From Gemmatimonadaceae bacterium (lineage in GTDB: Bacteria; Gemmatimonadota; Gemmatimonadetes; Gemmatimonadales; Gemmatimonadaceae): a DNA stretch of 64,000 nucleotides. This document shows, in pieces, positions 6,571 to 17,034 of the stretch. The notes below the pieces were generated by a model, which saw only the letters and a program-made list of their open reading frames with translations, did no database searches and had not been told where the DNA came from. The position numbers were made by a program, and so were the translations under genes. The first letter of the stretch is position 1, and the number at the start of each line of letters is the position of its first letter. Location: assembly GCA_035633115.1 (NCBI GenBank), contig DASQFN010000112.1:1-64000 (forward strand). Direction: 5' to 3'.

Positions 6571-7779
6571 CTACGCGAGCTTCACCACCACCGAGACAGG
6601 AGGCACGCCGTTACCGGCTTCCTTGTAGCGGAGTATGTCGTCCACTCGAGACGGCGGGACGAGCACCCCACCGTCCGGCGCAGGGACTCGCAAGACGAAC
6701 ATCCGGTCGCGCGTGCTCTTCCTGAATCCCTTCCCCTCGTAGATGCGGTTGATCAGGATGCGGCGCACGATGACCATGATCGTGGCAAGCGTCGGCACAG
6801 CGATAACGAGCCCGAGAGGGCCAAGCAACTTCCCGATCACCAGCACGGACATGATCGTGAGAACCGGAGGCAGCTCGATCTTCTGCGACATCACCAGCGG
6901 CGCGACGAGATTGCCCTCGATCAGATGCACCACCACTCCGAGGGCGATGACCCAGAGTGCATGAGTTCCGCCGCCTGGGCCACTCAACACGAAGAGAGCG
7001 GGGATGGTCGTGGAGAGGAGCGTCCCGAAGAACGGAATGATCGCCACGAGGCCGGTGAAGATTCCGAAGGTCAGCGCGTACGGCACGTCGAGCAGGTAGA
7101 GGCCGATTGCGGTAAGCGCGGCGAGCACCGCCATTGCCGTGAGCTGAGCGACGATGTACGAGCGGAGCGTGTCGGCGAGGTCACGCAGCACGTCGCGCAC
7201 AAGGTCGCGATGAACGGGCGGGAACAGCGCAATGAGCCACTCGCGGTACACTCCGGGGTGAAGCGCGAGGTAGATGCTCATGACCATCACAGCGAAGATG
7301 TCGATGAAGACGTGCACCAGCGAAAAGACCTTCGGCGCGAGGTTGCCGGCCGTCGCGGACAATCGCTCGTAGATCGCGTACAGCGCCTGGTGTTCCCCGG
7401 GAGTCCACACGCCTCTGAGGGCCGGGAATCGCGCGGCGAACCGGTCGATGCCTTGCTCCCATGCCGTGATGTAGGCTGGCAGTACAGCGAGCAGCGAGCG
7501 CGTTTGCTCCATCACCGGCGGCACGAGAAGCGCGATGAGGCCAACCAGAGCGACGACCGTCCCGACTACCGCGAGGAAGAATGCCAGCCGCTCGGGAACT
7601 CTTCCCCGGGTGCGCAGAAAATCGGTTACTGCACCGAGGTAGAGCGACAGGATTACAGCGATGAAAAGAAGGATGAAGACACCGGACGTCGACCCCACCA
7701 TCCAGAGAAGCAGGATGGTGAGGATCACCGTCGTCAGCATCGGCGCGAGTTTCATTCGCGCCGTTTTTTCATCGCTCAA
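6571..7779 (-). CDS. AI-2E family (PerM-like) membrane transporter
   Basis: This 402-residue protein has about eight transmembrane helices in the AI-2E/PerM pattern: two at the N-terminus, a large soluble helical insert (about 95-160), then a helical bundle with IPFFGTLLSTTIP and the conserved GPLGLVIAVP near the end. Members export small molecules or act as Na+/H+ antiporters; the substrate cannot be told here. Its ATG overlaps the stop of the upstream pspA-like gene by 4 bp (ATGA), so the two are translationally coupled. Confidence 0.88.
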   Translation of the reverse strand: MSDEKTARMKLAPMLTTVILTILLLWMVGSTSGVFILLFIAVILSLYLGAVTDFLRTRGRVPERLAFFLAVVGTVVALVGLIALLVPPVMEQTRSLLAVLPAYITAWEQGIDRFAARFPALRGVWTPGEHQALYAIYERLSATAGNLAPKVFSLVHVFIDIFAVMVMSIYLALHPGVYREWLIALFPPVHRDLVRDVLRDLADTLRSYIVAQLTAMAVLAALTAIGLYLLDVPYALTFGIFTGLVAIIPFFGTLLSTTIPALFVLSGPGGGTHALWVIALGVVVHLIEGNLVAPLVMSQKIELPPVLTIMSVLVIGKLLGPLGLVIAVPTLATIMVIVRRILINRIYEGKGFRKSTRDRMFVLRVPAPDGGVLVPPSRVDDILRYKEAGNGVPPVSVVVKLA

Positions 7780-8561
7780 GTGGTTGTTTTCTCGTCCGGA
7801 ATCTCTTCTGCTTCCGGAATCTCCTCTTCTTCAGGTGTACCGGTGCCCAGCTGCCTCGTATTGTCGGGCGCCGGCGCTGCAATGAGACCCATCTTCTGCT
7901 TGAGTGCCAGGAGCTGCGCATCGGCTGTCGCGTTCCCGGCGCTCGACTCGAGCTGCTTGAAGTCATGCGCGAGGCGATCGCCGCTGAACTCGCCCTCGAT
8001 CTCCGCGTGAGCGCGGATCTGCCGCTCGTTCTGATCGATCTTCTCTTCCATCCGCGCAAAGGCCTCGAAAGCGGATTTCTCGGAGATCGACGACATCGTC
8101 TCGGAAATTCTCTTCTGCGCCTCGGCGCGACGCTGCTTGGCGATGAGGAGATTCTTCTTGCGGTTCGCTTCCTCGATGTTGTCGTTGAGGCCGCGCAGCG
8201 ATTCCTTGAGACGGTCGGTTTCCTGTTTGTGCGCTTCCCAGGTAAGCTGCATCTGCTGTCCGCGTGACACGTGCTCGCCGCGGCGCATAAGCGCCTGCTT
8301 GGCGAGATCGTCGCGATTCTCCTTCACTGCGAGCATCGCGCGATGCTCCCATTCCTCCGCCTCACGAAGCTCGGCAGCCGTCTGGTCCTGAAGGCGCTTC
8401 TCATCGGCGATGGCGGCGGCGACCTGCTGCTTCGCTTTCACCAGCTGCGAGCGCATGTCGATGATGATCTGATTCAACATCTTCTCAGGCTGTTCCGCCT
8501 GAGCGATCAGGTCATTGACATTGGAGCGAAAGAGACGGGCTAAACGGTCGAAGATGCTCAT
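7776..8561 (-). CDS. pspA: PspA/IM30 family membrane-stress protein
   Basis: This 261-residue protein is almost wholly alpha-helical coiled coil (about residues 20-215), starting MSIFDRLARLFRSNVNDL. That N-terminal amphipathic helix is the hallmark of PspA/IM30 (Vipp1-like) proteins, which coat and stabilise the inner membrane under stress. The acidic C-terminal extension (EEEEIPEAEEIPDE) is unusual. It is the first gene of a two-gene unit with the AI-2E permease. No pspF or pspBC is nearby. Confidence 0.92.
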   Translation of the reverse strand: MSIFDRLARLFRSNVNDLIAQAEQPEKMLNQIIIDMRSQLVKAKQQVAAAIADEKRLQDQTAAELREAEEWEHRAMLAVKENRDDLAKQALMRRGEHVSRGQQMQLTWEAHKQETDRLKESLRGLNDNIEEANRKKNLLIAKQRRAEAQKRISETMSSISEKSAFEAFARMEEKIDQNERQIRAHAEIEGEFSGDRLAHDFKQLESSAGNATADAQLLALKQKMGLIAAPAPDNTRQLGTGTPEEEEIPEAEEIPDEKTTT

Positions 8562-8637
8562 TTTTTATGTGTGCCTCGAAGTGGCCATCGCCCGCGAAGA
8601 TACAGAATTCGACAGGCGATAACCAGTTATAGGGTTG

Positions 8638-9522
8638 CTACTCGGGCGACCGTCGAATCTGGTAAAGCCGCTCCTTCGCCAATCGCCTTCCCGTGGGCGT
8701 TGCCGCGAGGCCGCCGCCGGCGGTTTCGCGGTAACGCACGTCCATCTCCCGGCCAATCTCGCCCATCACGTCGATCACCTCGTCCACCGGGATGGCAAAG
8801 GTGATCCCCGCCATCGCCATTTCGATCCCAGCCAGCGCGATTGCCGAGCCCGTTGCATTGCGAAAAACGCACGGGAGCTCGACAAGTCCACCCAACGGAT
8901 CGCAGACCAGCCCCAGCATTCCCTGCATCGTCAAAGCTACCGCGTGTCCCACCTGTCCTGGAGCGCCTCCCAGCATCTCGGTCGCGGCACCCGCGGCCAT
9001 AGCGGCCGCCGCGCCGGTTTCTGCCTGACAACCGCCCTCCGCGCCGGAAAGCGACGCCCTTTCGGCGATCACCGCTCCGATCAGCCCGGCGGTCGCCAGT
9101 CCATCCACCAGCTTTTCCTCGGAAACCGATTTTGCTTTTGCCAGCCCCGTCATCACCGCGGGAAGAATTCCGGCTCCTCCAGCCGTCGGTGCCGCGACGA
9201 TGACACCCATTGCAGCATTGACTTCCTGAACCGCAAGCGCGCGGGAAAGGATGTCACGAAACGGTGTATCCGCGAGCGGACCCGGCGGTCCCATCCTGAG
9301 CTTCGCCGCATCTCCTCCCACGAGACCCGACGCGGATCGCAGATCGCCGGTCAGGCCATCGCCAATCGCACTCCGCATCACTACCAGTGCCCGTGCAAGT
9401 ACTGCCCTGATCTCCTCGGCCGGTCTTCCCTGATCTCTTGCTTCCTGGTCGATCGCGACCTGAGCCAGCGTCTGCTCGCGAGCTTCGGCATCGCGAATCG
9501 CGTCAGCAAGCGCGCGGTACAT
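8638..9522 (-). CDS. sdaAA: L-serine ammonia-lyase, iron-sulfur type, alpha subunit
   Basis: This subunit of the [4Fe-4S] L-serine dehydratase converts L-serine to pyruvate and ammonia. In its 294 residues the cluster cysteines lie in GGCQAETG (about 160), CDPLGGLVELPC (about 208-219). The glycine-rich AAPTAGGAGILP near residue 110 is also typical. It directly follows sdaAB (adjacent stop and start), the two-subunit arrangement of Bacillus rather than the single-chain E. coli form. Confidence 0.94.
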   Translation of the reverse strand: MYRALADAIRDAEAREQTLAQVAIDQEARDQGRPAEEIRAVLARALVVMRSAIGDGLTGDLRSASGLVGGDAAKLRMGPPGPLADTPFRDILSRALAVQEVNAAMGVIVAAPTAGGAGILPAVMTGLAKAKSVSEEKLVDGLATAGLIGAVIAERASLSGAEGGCQAETGAAAAMAAGAATEMLGGAPGQVGHAVALTMQGMLGLVCDPLGGLVELPCVFRNATGSAIALAGIEMAMAGITFAIPVDEVIDVMGEIGREMDVRYRETAGGGLAATPTGRRLAKERLYQIRRSPE

Positions 9523-10200
9523 TCAGCCGCCGCCGCCGCTCACACGGTCGAGCCGGCGAGCCCACCGTACCCAGTCCAGCCCGCGAATCTCGTCACGCAG
9601 CGCGTCACCCGGCGATTCGTCGCACTCGATCACCATGAATGCGTCGCCGCCCCGCTCTTTTCGCGTCAATCGCAGAGTGGCGATGTTGATGTCGTGGTCC
9701 GCCAGAATACCGGTGATTCTGGCGATCGATCCCTTCCTGTCTTCAGCTACGAGAACGATGGTGTGGAAGTTTCCGGTCACTTCCACGGGGTAGCCGTCAA
9801 CCTCCGTTACGAGGACGCGACCGGCGCCAAGTGACGACCCCATCATCGTCGCCGTCAGATCGCCCAGCTCCATCTGCATTCGAACTGTATTGGGATGGAC
9901 GGCGTCGCCGATGCTCGTTTTTTCGAACCGGTAATCGAGACCTTCACGCTCTGCGATCTGAAGGGCCTCGCGAATTCTTTCGTCATCCGGCCGGAATCCC
10001 AGAAGTCCAGCGACAAGTGCCTTGTCGGTGCCATGTCCTTCGCCGGTCCGGGCAAAGGACCCATGCAGCTCGAGCACCGCCCTGTGGGGGGTGCCGCCGA
10101 CGAGCCCGCGGCCGAGCAGACCGAGCCGGCAGGCGCCCGCGGTGTGCGAGGACGAGGGACCAACCATTACTGGTCCGATGATGTCCAGCAGAGAGACCAT
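9523..10200 (-). CDS. sdaAB: L-serine ammonia-lyase, iron-sulfur type, beta subunit
   Basis: The 225-residue beta subunit carries the conserved IIGPVMVGPSSSHTAGACR near the N-terminus and a C-terminal ACT domain (about 145-215, with ITGILADHDINIATLRL), which may bind serine or act in regulation. It lies just upstream of sdaAA and downstream of uvrA with a 30-bp gap, all on the minus strand. Confidence 0.94.
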   Translation of the reverse strand: MVSLLDIIGPVMVGPSSSHTAGACRLGLLGRGLVGGTPHRAVLELHGSFARTGEGHGTDKALVAGLLGFRPDDERIREALQIAEREGLDYRFEKTSIGDAVHPNTVRMQMELGDLTATMMGSSLGAGRVLVTEVDGYPVEVTGNFHTIVLVAEDRKGSIARITGILADHDINIATLRLTRKERGGDAFMVIECDESPGDALRDEIRGLDWVRWARRLDRVSGGGG

Positions 10201-10230
10201 GAGTGGGCGCTTCTCCTTTGGCCGCGCTTG

Positions 10231-13068
10231 CTAGCCGGCCTTTCTGCGCGCGCGACCCTTCAACAGCTGGCGCAGGAATCGACCGGTGTACGAAGCATTG
10301 ATGTTTGCAACGGCTTCAGGTGTTCCTGCAGCGACGACGGCACCACCGCGGAACCCGCCCTCGGGTCCGAGGTCGATGATCCAGTCGGCTGTCTTGATGA
10401 CGTCCATGTTGTGCTCGATGACGAGTACCGTATTGCCGCGATCCACGAGACGGTGAAGCACCTCGAGCAGCATCCTGACATCCTCAAAATGCAGGCCGGT
10501 TGTCGGCTCGTCGAGAATGTAGAACGTACGCCCCGTGTCGCGCTTCGAGAGCTCAGTGGCCAGCTTCACGCGTTGGGCTTCACCACCCGATAGCGTCGTG
10601 GCACTCTGGCCGAGGTGGATGTAGCCGAGGCCGACGTCGTTGAGCGTGTGGAGCTTCTGATAGATGCGGGGCTGGTTCTCGAAAAACGCCAGCGCGTCCT
10701 CGACTGTCAGATCGAGAACATCGGCGATGCTCAATCCGCGGAAGCGCACCTCCATTGTCTCGCGATTGTACCGTTTGCCTTTGCAGACGTCGCAGGGGAC
10801 GTAAACATCGGGCAGGAAGTGCATCTCGATTTTTACGAGGCCGTCGCCCTCGCACGCTTCGCAGCGGCCTCCCTTCACGTTGAACGAGAAGCGCCCCGGG
10901 CCGTACCCGCGGATCTTTGCTTCCGGCATCTCCGCGAATAGCTCGCGGATCGGCGTGAACAGCCCCGTGTACGTTGCGGGATTCGAGCGCGGAGTGCGGC
11001 CGATGGGACTCTGGTCGATATCGATGACCTTATCGAGGTGTTGGAGACCGCTGATTCGGTCGTGCTCGCCCGGTATCACGCGCGCCCGATAGAAATGACG
11101 CGCAAGTGCGCGATGAAGAATGTCTTCGATCAGCGTGGATTTTCCTGATCCCGAGACTCCGGTGACTGCCACGAACAGGCCGAGAGGAACGTCGACGTCG
11201 AGGTTTCTCAGGTTGTGATGCCGCGCGCCTTCGATGCGAACGACTTTCTCCGCATTCATCGGACGACGCTCGGACGGAATAGGAATCGACAGCTCGCCGC
11301 GCAGATAACGACCCGTAATCGAAGCGGGATTGCGCGAGACGGCGTCGAAGCTTCCTTCAGCGATGACGACACCGCCGTGCTTGCCGGCGCCGGGGCCCAG
11401 ATCTATCAGGTGATCGGCTTCGCGCATGGTTTCTTCGTCGTGCTCGACCACGATTACGGTGTTCCCGAGATCGCGAAGCTGGCGGAGTGTGTTGAGGAGC
11501 CGGGCGTTGTCCCGCTGATGAAGTCCGATCGAAGGCTCGTCGAGAATGTAGAGAACGCCCACGAGGCGCGAGCCAATCTGCGTAGCGAGGCGGATGCGCT
11601 GCGCCTCGCCTCCCGAGAGCGATTCCGCGGAACGTCCGAGCGTGAGATAATCGAGTCCGACGTCGTTGAGGAAACGAAGTCGCTCGCGGATTTCTTTGAG
11701 AATGGGGCCGGCGATGTCGGGGTCGAGCCCGGGCTTCCCGTCCTCGCGAACCGCGACTCCCTCGAAGAAACTGAGAGTCGAGGTGATCGGCATCTCGACG
11801 ATGTCTCCTACATTGCGTCCGGCGACTGTCACTGCGAGCGATTCGGGCTTGAGCCGCCGGCCGCCGCAGGTCGTGCATTCACGCGTCTGCATGAATTCCA
11901 CAAGGCCCATTCGAACGGAATCGGATTCGGTCTCGTCGTAGCGGCGTTGAATGTTGGAAAGAATTCCCTCCCATTTTCCGGCTGCGACTTTTCCGAAGAA
12001 TCGCTTTCCGGTCGACCCGCGGAGCAGTATGTCGCGCGTCTCGGTCGAGAGCTGGCCCCACGGCGTGTTGAGATTGAATCCGAACTGCTTTGCCAGCCCC
12101 GGAAGAATCACCTTTCGCAGATATCCGTCGGGCTCGCCCCACGGCAGCACGACCCCTTCGAGAATCGAGATGCTCGGGTCGCCGAGTATGAGCTGCTCGC
12201 TCACCTCGCGCCTGGTGCCGAGTCCGCCGCAGGCGGCGCACGCGCCGAAGGGCGAGTTGAATGAGAAATGCCTCGGCTCCAGCTCAGGAAGTGAAATGCC
12301 GCACACAGGACAGCCGTATCGCTCGGAGAATAGGTGCCGGCTGTTGTCGTCCTGCCGCACGACTTCGATCAGACCTTCGGCGAGCTTGAGCGCGGTGTCG
12401 ACTGAATCCGCGAGCCGACCGCGGTCCTCGGCCCGCACGACAAGTCGGTCGACGACGACGGAAATGCTGTGGTTGAGCTTCCGGTTGAGCCGCGGAGGAT
12501 TCGCGATCTCGATCAGATCACCATCGACGTACGCGCGGACGAATCCCTGCTTCCGCGCGCCCTCGAAGAGATCCTTGAACTCGCCTTTGCGGCCGCGGAC
12601 GAGTGGCGAAAGGATTTCGATCTTCGTTCCAGCGGGCCAGGTGAGAATCGTGTCGGCAATCTGGCCGGCGCTTTGTCTCTCCACGGCTCGGCCGCAATTC
12701 GGGCAATGCGGAGTTCCCGCGCGCGCGAAGAGCAGGCGGAGATAATCGTAGATCTCGGTTACGGTACCGACGGTGGAACGTGGATTGTGCCCGGCCGTCT
12801 TCTGTTCTATGGAAATCGCGGGCGAGAGACCTTCGATGGAGTCGACGTCGGGCTTCTCCATGAGGCCGAGGAACTGGCGGGCGTACGCAGAGAGGGACTC
12901 GACGTAGCGGCGCTGTCCTTCGGCGTAAATGGTGTCGAAAGCCAGTGAGGACTTGCCGGAGCCGGAGAGTCCGGTGATGACGGTGAGGCGATCGCGGGGG
13001 ATCGTTACGTCGATGTTGCGGAGGTTATGCTCTCGCGCCCCGCGAACGATGAGCGCTTCTTCTGGCAT
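10231..13068 (-). CDS. uvrA: Excinuclease ABC subunit A
   Basis: This 945-residue UvrA is the damage-sensing ATPase of nucleotide excision repair. Two ABC ATPase halves are visible. The first Walker A is GLSGSGKSS (33-41); the second is GVSGSGKST near 640. Signature motifs LSGGEAQRI and LSGGEAQRV occur in each half. Zinc-finger cysteines appear as CPVCG...CAACGG (near 255-285) and CEACEGDG...CDVCKG (near 745-770). Length and domain order are normal. It is divergent from cutA. Confidence 0.98.
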   Translation of the reverse strand: MPEEALIVRGAREHNLRNIDVTIPRDRLTVITGLSGSGKSSLAFDTIYAEGQRRYVESLSAYARQFLGLMEKPDVDSIEGLSPAISIEQKTAGHNPRSTVGTVTEIYDYLRLLFARAGTPHCPNCGRAVERQSAGQIADTILTWPAGTKIEILSPLVRGRKGEFKDLFEGARKQGFVRAYVDGDLIEIANPPRLNRKLNHSISVVVDRLVVRAEDRGRLADSVDTALKLAEGLIEVVRQDDNSRHLFSERYGCPVCGISLPELEPRHFSFNSPFGACAACGGLGTRREVSEQLILGDPSISILEGVVLPWGEPDGYLRKVILPGLAKQFGFNLNTPWGQLSTETRDILLRGSTGKRFFGKVAAGKWEGILSNIQRRYDETESDSVRMGLVEFMQTRECTTCGGRRLKPESLAVTVAGRNVGDIVEMPITSTLSFFEGVAVREDGKPGLDPDIAGPILKEIRERLRFLNDVGLDYLTLGRSAESLSGGEAQRIRLATQIGSRLVGVLYILDEPSIGLHQRDNARLLNTLRQLRDLGNTVIVVEHDEETMREADHLIDLGPGAGKHGGVVIAEGSFDAVSRNPASITGRYLRGELSIPIPSERRPMNAEKVVRIEGARHHNLRNLDVDVPLGLFVAVTGVSGSGKSTLIEDILHRALARHFYRARVIPGEHDRISGLQHLDKVIDIDQSPIGRTPRSNPATYTGLFTPIRELFAEMPEAKIRGYGPGRFSFNVKGGRCEACEGDGLVKIEMHFLPDVYVPCDVCKGKRYNRETMEVRFRGLSIADVLDLTVEDALAFFENQPRIYQKLHTLNDVGLGYIHLGQSATTLSGGEAQRVKLATELSKRDTGRTFYILDEPTTGLHFEDVRMLLEVLHRLVDRGNTVLVIEHNMDVIKTADWIIDLGPEGGFRGGAVVAAGTPEAVANINASYTGRFLRQLLKGRARRKAG

Positions 13069-13121
13069 AGCATTCTAAGTTCGCTGGTTGCAGAGGCGGA
13101 TACAAGTCACGCCACTAGGGC

Positions 13122-13508
13122 ATGTGGGCGATGTCAGTATTATCTTGTCGCAACTCTACTCAGGGCTTCACGTTGGCTCATACGGATGCTGTTGTTGTTC
13201 TAACGACGATCGCCACGAACGAAGAAGCGGTAACGTTGATCCGCGAGCTTCTCGATCGCAGGCTCATCGCGTGCGGCACCGTCTTGCCGCAATCGCGCTC
13301 GATTTACCGGTGGGAAGGTAAAATCGCGGATGAGACTGAAGCGGTGCTTCTGCTGAAGACCCGCTCGGGCTGCGTCGAGGGATTGAGACGCGCGTTCAGC
13401 GAGCTTCATCCGTACAAAGTCCCCGAGCTTCTTGCCATTCCGGTTACCGGCGGGCTCGAGCGCTATCTCGGCTGGATCAACAGCGAAACCAGTCTCACAA
13501 TAGCCTGA
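13122..13508 (+). CDS. cutA: CutA family protein (divalent-cation tolerance)
   Basis: This small trimeric ferredoxin-like-fold protein is linked to divalent metal tolerance. Conserved stretches are VVVLTTIATNEEA, RLIACGTVLP, SIYRWEGKI and HPYKVPELLAIPV. The ATG given yields 128 residues. The family is usually about 105-112 residues, so a TTG at 13173, preceded by AGGG, is a strong alternative start (111 residues). It is divergent from uvrA across a short gap. Confidence 0.9.
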   Translation: MWAMSVLSCRNSTQGFTLAHTDAVVVLTTIATNEEAVTLIRELLDRRLIACGTVLPQSRSIYRWEGKIADETEAVLLLKTRSGCVEGLRRAFSELHPYKVPELLAIPVTGGLERYLGWINSETSLTIA

Positions 13509-13594
13509 TTCGGACCCCGCGTGACGCCGGGTACCAACAATGCGTCGGTTTCCGTTACGGTGCTTCGCATATCCTGGCCGCCCTTCCCTCAACA

Positions 13595-14485
13595 ATGACG
13601 CGACGAACCATCGCCCTCGGCATACTCGGACTATGGGTCGTCGGCCTCGCCCTTCTATATAGAAGGAGCACCTTCCGGTCGCCCGAGCAATCGCTGGCCG
13701 AAGCGGGTATGAAAGTGTCACCCGCGACCTACTACTACCGACTCGAGCAGAACAACCAGCAGATTGGCGCGGCGTCGTCGGCGCTCGACACCACCACTGC
13801 CCTGCTCGTCGCGACCGATTACGTGCGCGCAGTGGTTCCAGTCGCAAACGACACCCTCCAGATGCAGGCCCGATCGGTAGCGCGCTTCTCGCGCGCGTTG
13901 TCGATGAAGGATTTCATTCTCAAGGCCGAAGGCGATCTGAGTCCGTTTCTCCTCCGCGGCGTAATTCAGGGAGATGGCACGGCACGTAGACTTCAGCTGA
14001 CCACGGAGACTCCGAAGAAACACGCGACCACGGAGGAGTACGACGTAGCCGGCCTGCTGTTCTTCCCGACTGTCGCCCCAATCCCATTGATGCTGGGCAC
14101 GCCGCGAAAACCAGGAGCGTCGATGCCGATTGGGATGTTCGATCCTCTGACGCGCAGTGTCAGAAACGTCAACCTGCGAATCCAGAAGGATTCACTGTTT
14201 ACGCTTACTGACAGCGCATCGCTCGATTCCGCGACCGGGCGGTGGGTGAAAGCGCACGAGGACACGGTGCGCGGCTGGCTTATCAGCGGCGACGTCCCGA
14301 CGATCACCGCATGGGTAGATTCGGAAGGACGTATGCTCGCAGGGAGCGAGCCGGGAGGGATCTCACTCATCCGCACGACGTTCGAGATCGCCTTCGACAA
14401 CTGGAGACTCGACAGAGCATCAACACGCGAAGGAGCTTCTGCGAAACTCGACTCGGCATCAGTCCCTCGAGCTCGCCGAAAGTAA
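13595..14485 (+). CDS. Membrane-anchored periplasmic protein of unknown function
   Basis: This 296-residue protein has one N-terminal signal or anchor helix (about residues 6-22) and then a beta-rich extracytoplasmic region with many Thr/Ser and no recognised motif. The C-terminal 20 residues are basic. It lies 55 bp upstream of an ABC transporter pair in the same direction, and might work with it. I do not recognise the family. Confidence 0.7.
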   Translation: MTRRTIALGILGLWVVGLALLYRRSTFRSPEQSLAEAGMKVSPATYYYRLEQNNQQIGAASSALDTTTALLVATDYVRAVVPVANDTLQMQARSVARFSRALSMKDFILKAEGDLSPFLLRGVIQGDGTARRLQLTTETPKKHATTEEYDVAGLLFFPTVAPIPLMLGTPRKPGASMPIGMFDPLTRSVRNVNLRIQKDSLFTLTDSASLDSATGRWVKAHEDTVRGWLISGDVPTITAWVDSEGRMLAGSEPGGISLIRTTFEIAFDNWRLDRASTREGASAKLDSASVPRARRK

Positions 14486-14539
14486 TCGTTAGTCCGGAGT
14501 CCGCGGTCCTCTTTACCAACCACGTCCAACGGTCGTCCT

Positions 14540-15310
14540 TTGGGAGACCCCATGATCGAACTAACCGGACTCACCAAGCGCTACGGATCGTTCACTGCCG
14601 TGGACGCCATAGATCTCCACGTGCCGAAAGGCGAGCTGTTCGGCTTTCTCGGTCCGAACGGTGCCGGCAAAACGACGACGCTTCGCATGATCGCCGGAAT
14701 TCTTCGGCCGACCGCGGGCACCGTTCGCATCAGCGGCATCGACGTCGCAGCCGATCCCACCACGGCCAAGAGCATCCTCGGATTCATTCCGGATCGCCCA
14801 TTCATTTACGAAAAGCTCACTGGCATCGAGTTTCTGCGTTTCGTCGCCGGCCTGTACAGTCAGAACGGCAAGGACATCGAGCACCGGAGCAGCGAGCTGC
14901 TTGCGCTGTTCGACCTCGAAGAGTGGCGGGATGAGCTCGTGGAGAGCTACAGCCACGGCATGCGTCAGAAGCTCATCATCTCCAGCGCGTTCGTTCACAA
15001 ACCCGACGTCATCGTCGTCGACGAGCCCATGGTTGGACTCGATCCGAAAGCGGCGCGGATTCTCAAGGACCTGTTCCGCGAATACGTGAGGCGGGGTCAC
15101 ACCATCATGATGTCGACGCACACTCTCGAGGTCGCGGAGACGATGTGCGATCGGATCGCGATCATCCAGGCGGGAAAAATCCGCGCGCTCGGAACGATGG
15201 ACGACCTCCGTGCGGCGTCCACGCAGGGAGATGGAGGGCTCGAGGGTATCTTCCTCCGACTCACGGGAGAAAACGCCGCCCGCGAGTTCGTGGACGTTCT
15301 CGATGCCTGA
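14540..15310 (+). CDS. ABC transporter ATP-binding protein
   Basis: This 256-residue ABC ATPase is of the ABC-2 exporter type. Walker A is GPNGAGKTT (about 34-42), the signature is YSHGMRQK (about 138-145) and Walker B is VIVVDEPMVGLD. The catalytic Glu and H-loop (MSTHTLE) are intact. It overlaps the permease gene by 8 bp and forms one exporter with it. The substrate is unknown. Confidence 0.93.
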   Translation: MGDPMIELTGLTKRYGSFTAVDAIDLHVPKGELFGFLGPNGAGKTTTLRMIAGILRPTAGTVRISGIDVAADPTTAKSILGFIPDRPFIYEKLTGIEFLRFVAGLYSQNGKDIEHRSSELLALFDLEEWRDELVESYSHGMRQKLIISSAFVHKPDVIVVDEPMVGLDPKAARILKDLFREYVRRGHTIMMSTHTLEVAETMCDRIAIIQAGKIRALGTMDDLRAASTQGDGGLEGIFLRLTGENAAREFVDVLDA

Positions 15311-16997
15311 GGCTTTGAAGTCACCGAGCTTCCTTCACCTGCTCTCCCCCAAGTGGCAGAGCATGCGGGCGAGGGCGACGAAGAAAACTGACGGTTCAAC
15401 CGGGCGGGCATTACTCCTCGGCGTGCTCACCGTGATTTTCTGGGCGCTCATCTTTGCGGTGATCTTCAGACTGCTCAACTACTTCAAGGGCGTTCCCGAG
15501 ATCGGCCCCCTGCTCGCCGGCAAACTCCTCGGGCTGGTGCTCGTAAGCTTCTTTGGCATGCTTCTCCTGTCGAACATCATCGCCTCGCTCTCGACTTTTT
15601 TTCTGGCGAAGGATCTCGACCTGCTCGTCTCCGCTCCGGTGGACTGGCTTCGCCTTTATCTCGCCAAGCTGACGGAGACGTGCGTCTTCTCGAGCTGGAT
15701 GGTGATCCTTCTCGCCGTACCGATGTTCGTGGCGTACGGCATAGCGTACGACGGTGGCCCGATGTTTATCCTCGTGGTTATTGCCGCATTTGTGCCGTTT
15801 CTGATTCTGCCGACTGTTGTCGGATCGGCCATTACGCTACTGCTCGTGAACGCGTTTCCGGCGCGCCGCACACGCGACATTCTGACGGTGATCGGGCTGC
15901 TCGCGGCCGGCGGCCTGGTGCTGCTCTTCCGGCTGATGCGCCCGGAGCAGCTCGCGCGTCCCGAAGGATTCAGGTCGCTGATCGAATTCATCGCTGTCCT
16001 GAAGACGCCGACGTCTGCGTGGCTGCCCAGCGAATGGGTTCAGGCAGGGCTGATGAGCTGGCTCACTCGTGAGCCCGATTTTCTTCCCTTCTATCTCCTT
16101 ACCTCGACCTCCGCGGCGTTCCTGATACTCGGCGCAGTGCTGCACCGGCAGTTCTACGTGAACGGGTTCACCAAAGCGCAGGAAAGTGCAGAACGCTGGG
16201 CGAAGGAACGAACATCGGACAGCATCTTCAGGCGTCTGCTCGGTCCACTCGGAATCGTGAAGCGCGAGCTGGTCCTCAAGGAAGTGCGGCTTTTCTTCCG
16301 CGACACAACGCAGTGGTCGCAGCTCATTCTCCTAGCCGTGCTCGTCGTCGTCTACGTGATCAACATCAAGCTGCTGCCGTCGCGTGGGCAGGGAGTGACA
16401 TTTTTCGTCGCGAACCTGATTCCATTCCTGAATCTCGTTCTCGCCGGATTCGTTCTGGCATCCATCGCCGCGCGTTTCATCTTCCCTGGAATCAGCCTCG
16501 AGGGACGTACGATGTGGCTGCTGCGATCCAGTCCGCTGGCGATGCGCGAGCTCCTCTGGTCGAAGTTCTGGGTAGGTACGATTCCGCTGCTGGTGATGGC
16601 GGTCTCGCTCGTCACGGTGACGGGATTCCTGATGCACGTGAGCGATTTCATAATGATCGTGTCGATCTTCACGATCACGATGATGACGTTCGGGATCGCG
16701 GGTCTCGCTGTGGGCTTCGGCACGATGTACCCCCGCTTCGAGACCGAGAACGCGGCGCAGATCCCCACCTCGTTCGGGGGCCTGCTCTTCATGATGGCGG
16801 CCATCGTGATGATAGGGACCGTCATCACCCTCGAGGCGCGGCCGGTATTCAGCTATCTCGCGTCACGCGCATTTGGAGCGCCGACTGATCCGATGGAGAT
16901 GGTGATCGGCTTCGGCGTGGCGGGAATTGTCTGTGTCGTCGCTACGCTGATTCCAATTCGTATAGCACTCCGCCGCTTGGAAGCACTCGAGGTTTAA
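15303..16997 (+). CDS. ABC-2-type exporter permease
   Basis: This 564-residue integral membrane protein has about 12 predicted helices. I start at the ATG at 15303, which overlaps the ATPase stop by 8 bp. A longer in-frame reading back to 15210 would only cover ATPase-coding sequence. The first helices (about 35-110) and the C-terminal FGIAGLAVGFGTMYPRFE region are typical of large exporter permeases. The substrate cannot be inferred. Confidence 0.88.
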   Translation: MPEALKSPSFLHLLSPKWQSMRARATKKTDGSTGRALLLGVLTVIFWALIFAVIFRLLNYFKGVPEIGPLLAGKLLGLVLVSFFGMLLLSNIIASLSTFFLAKDLDLLVSAPVDWLRLYLAKLTETCVFSSWMVILLAVPMFVAYGIAYDGGPMFILVVIAAFVPFLILPTVVGSAITLLLVNAFPARRTRDILTVIGLLAAGGLVLLFRLMRPEQLARPEGFRSLIEFIAVLKTPTSAWLPSEWVQAGLMSWLTREPDFLPFYLLTSTSAAFLILGAVLHRQFYVNGFTKAQESAERWAKERTSDSIFRRLLGPLGIVKRELVLKEVRLFFRDTTQWSQLILLAVLVVVYVINIKLLPSRGQGVTFFVANLIPFLNLVLAGFVLASIAARFIFPGISLEGRTMWLLRSSPLAMRELLWSKFWVGTIPLLVMAVSLVTVTGFLMHVSDFIMIVSIFTITMMTFGIAGLAVGFGTMYPRFETENAAQIPTSFGGLLFMMAAIVMIGTVITLEARPVFSYLASRAFGAPTDPMEMVIGFGVAGIVCVVATLIPIRIALRRLEALEV

Positions 16998-17034
16998 GGC
17001 GACCGTACGCCTGCACATTTCGAGGGTCGTGATT

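Noticed and set aside
6925-9834. Long plus-strand frames opposite the AI-2E, pspA and serine dehydratase genes
   Set aside because: They are antisense shadows of well-conserved genes, with Arg/His-rich products and no recognisable motif.
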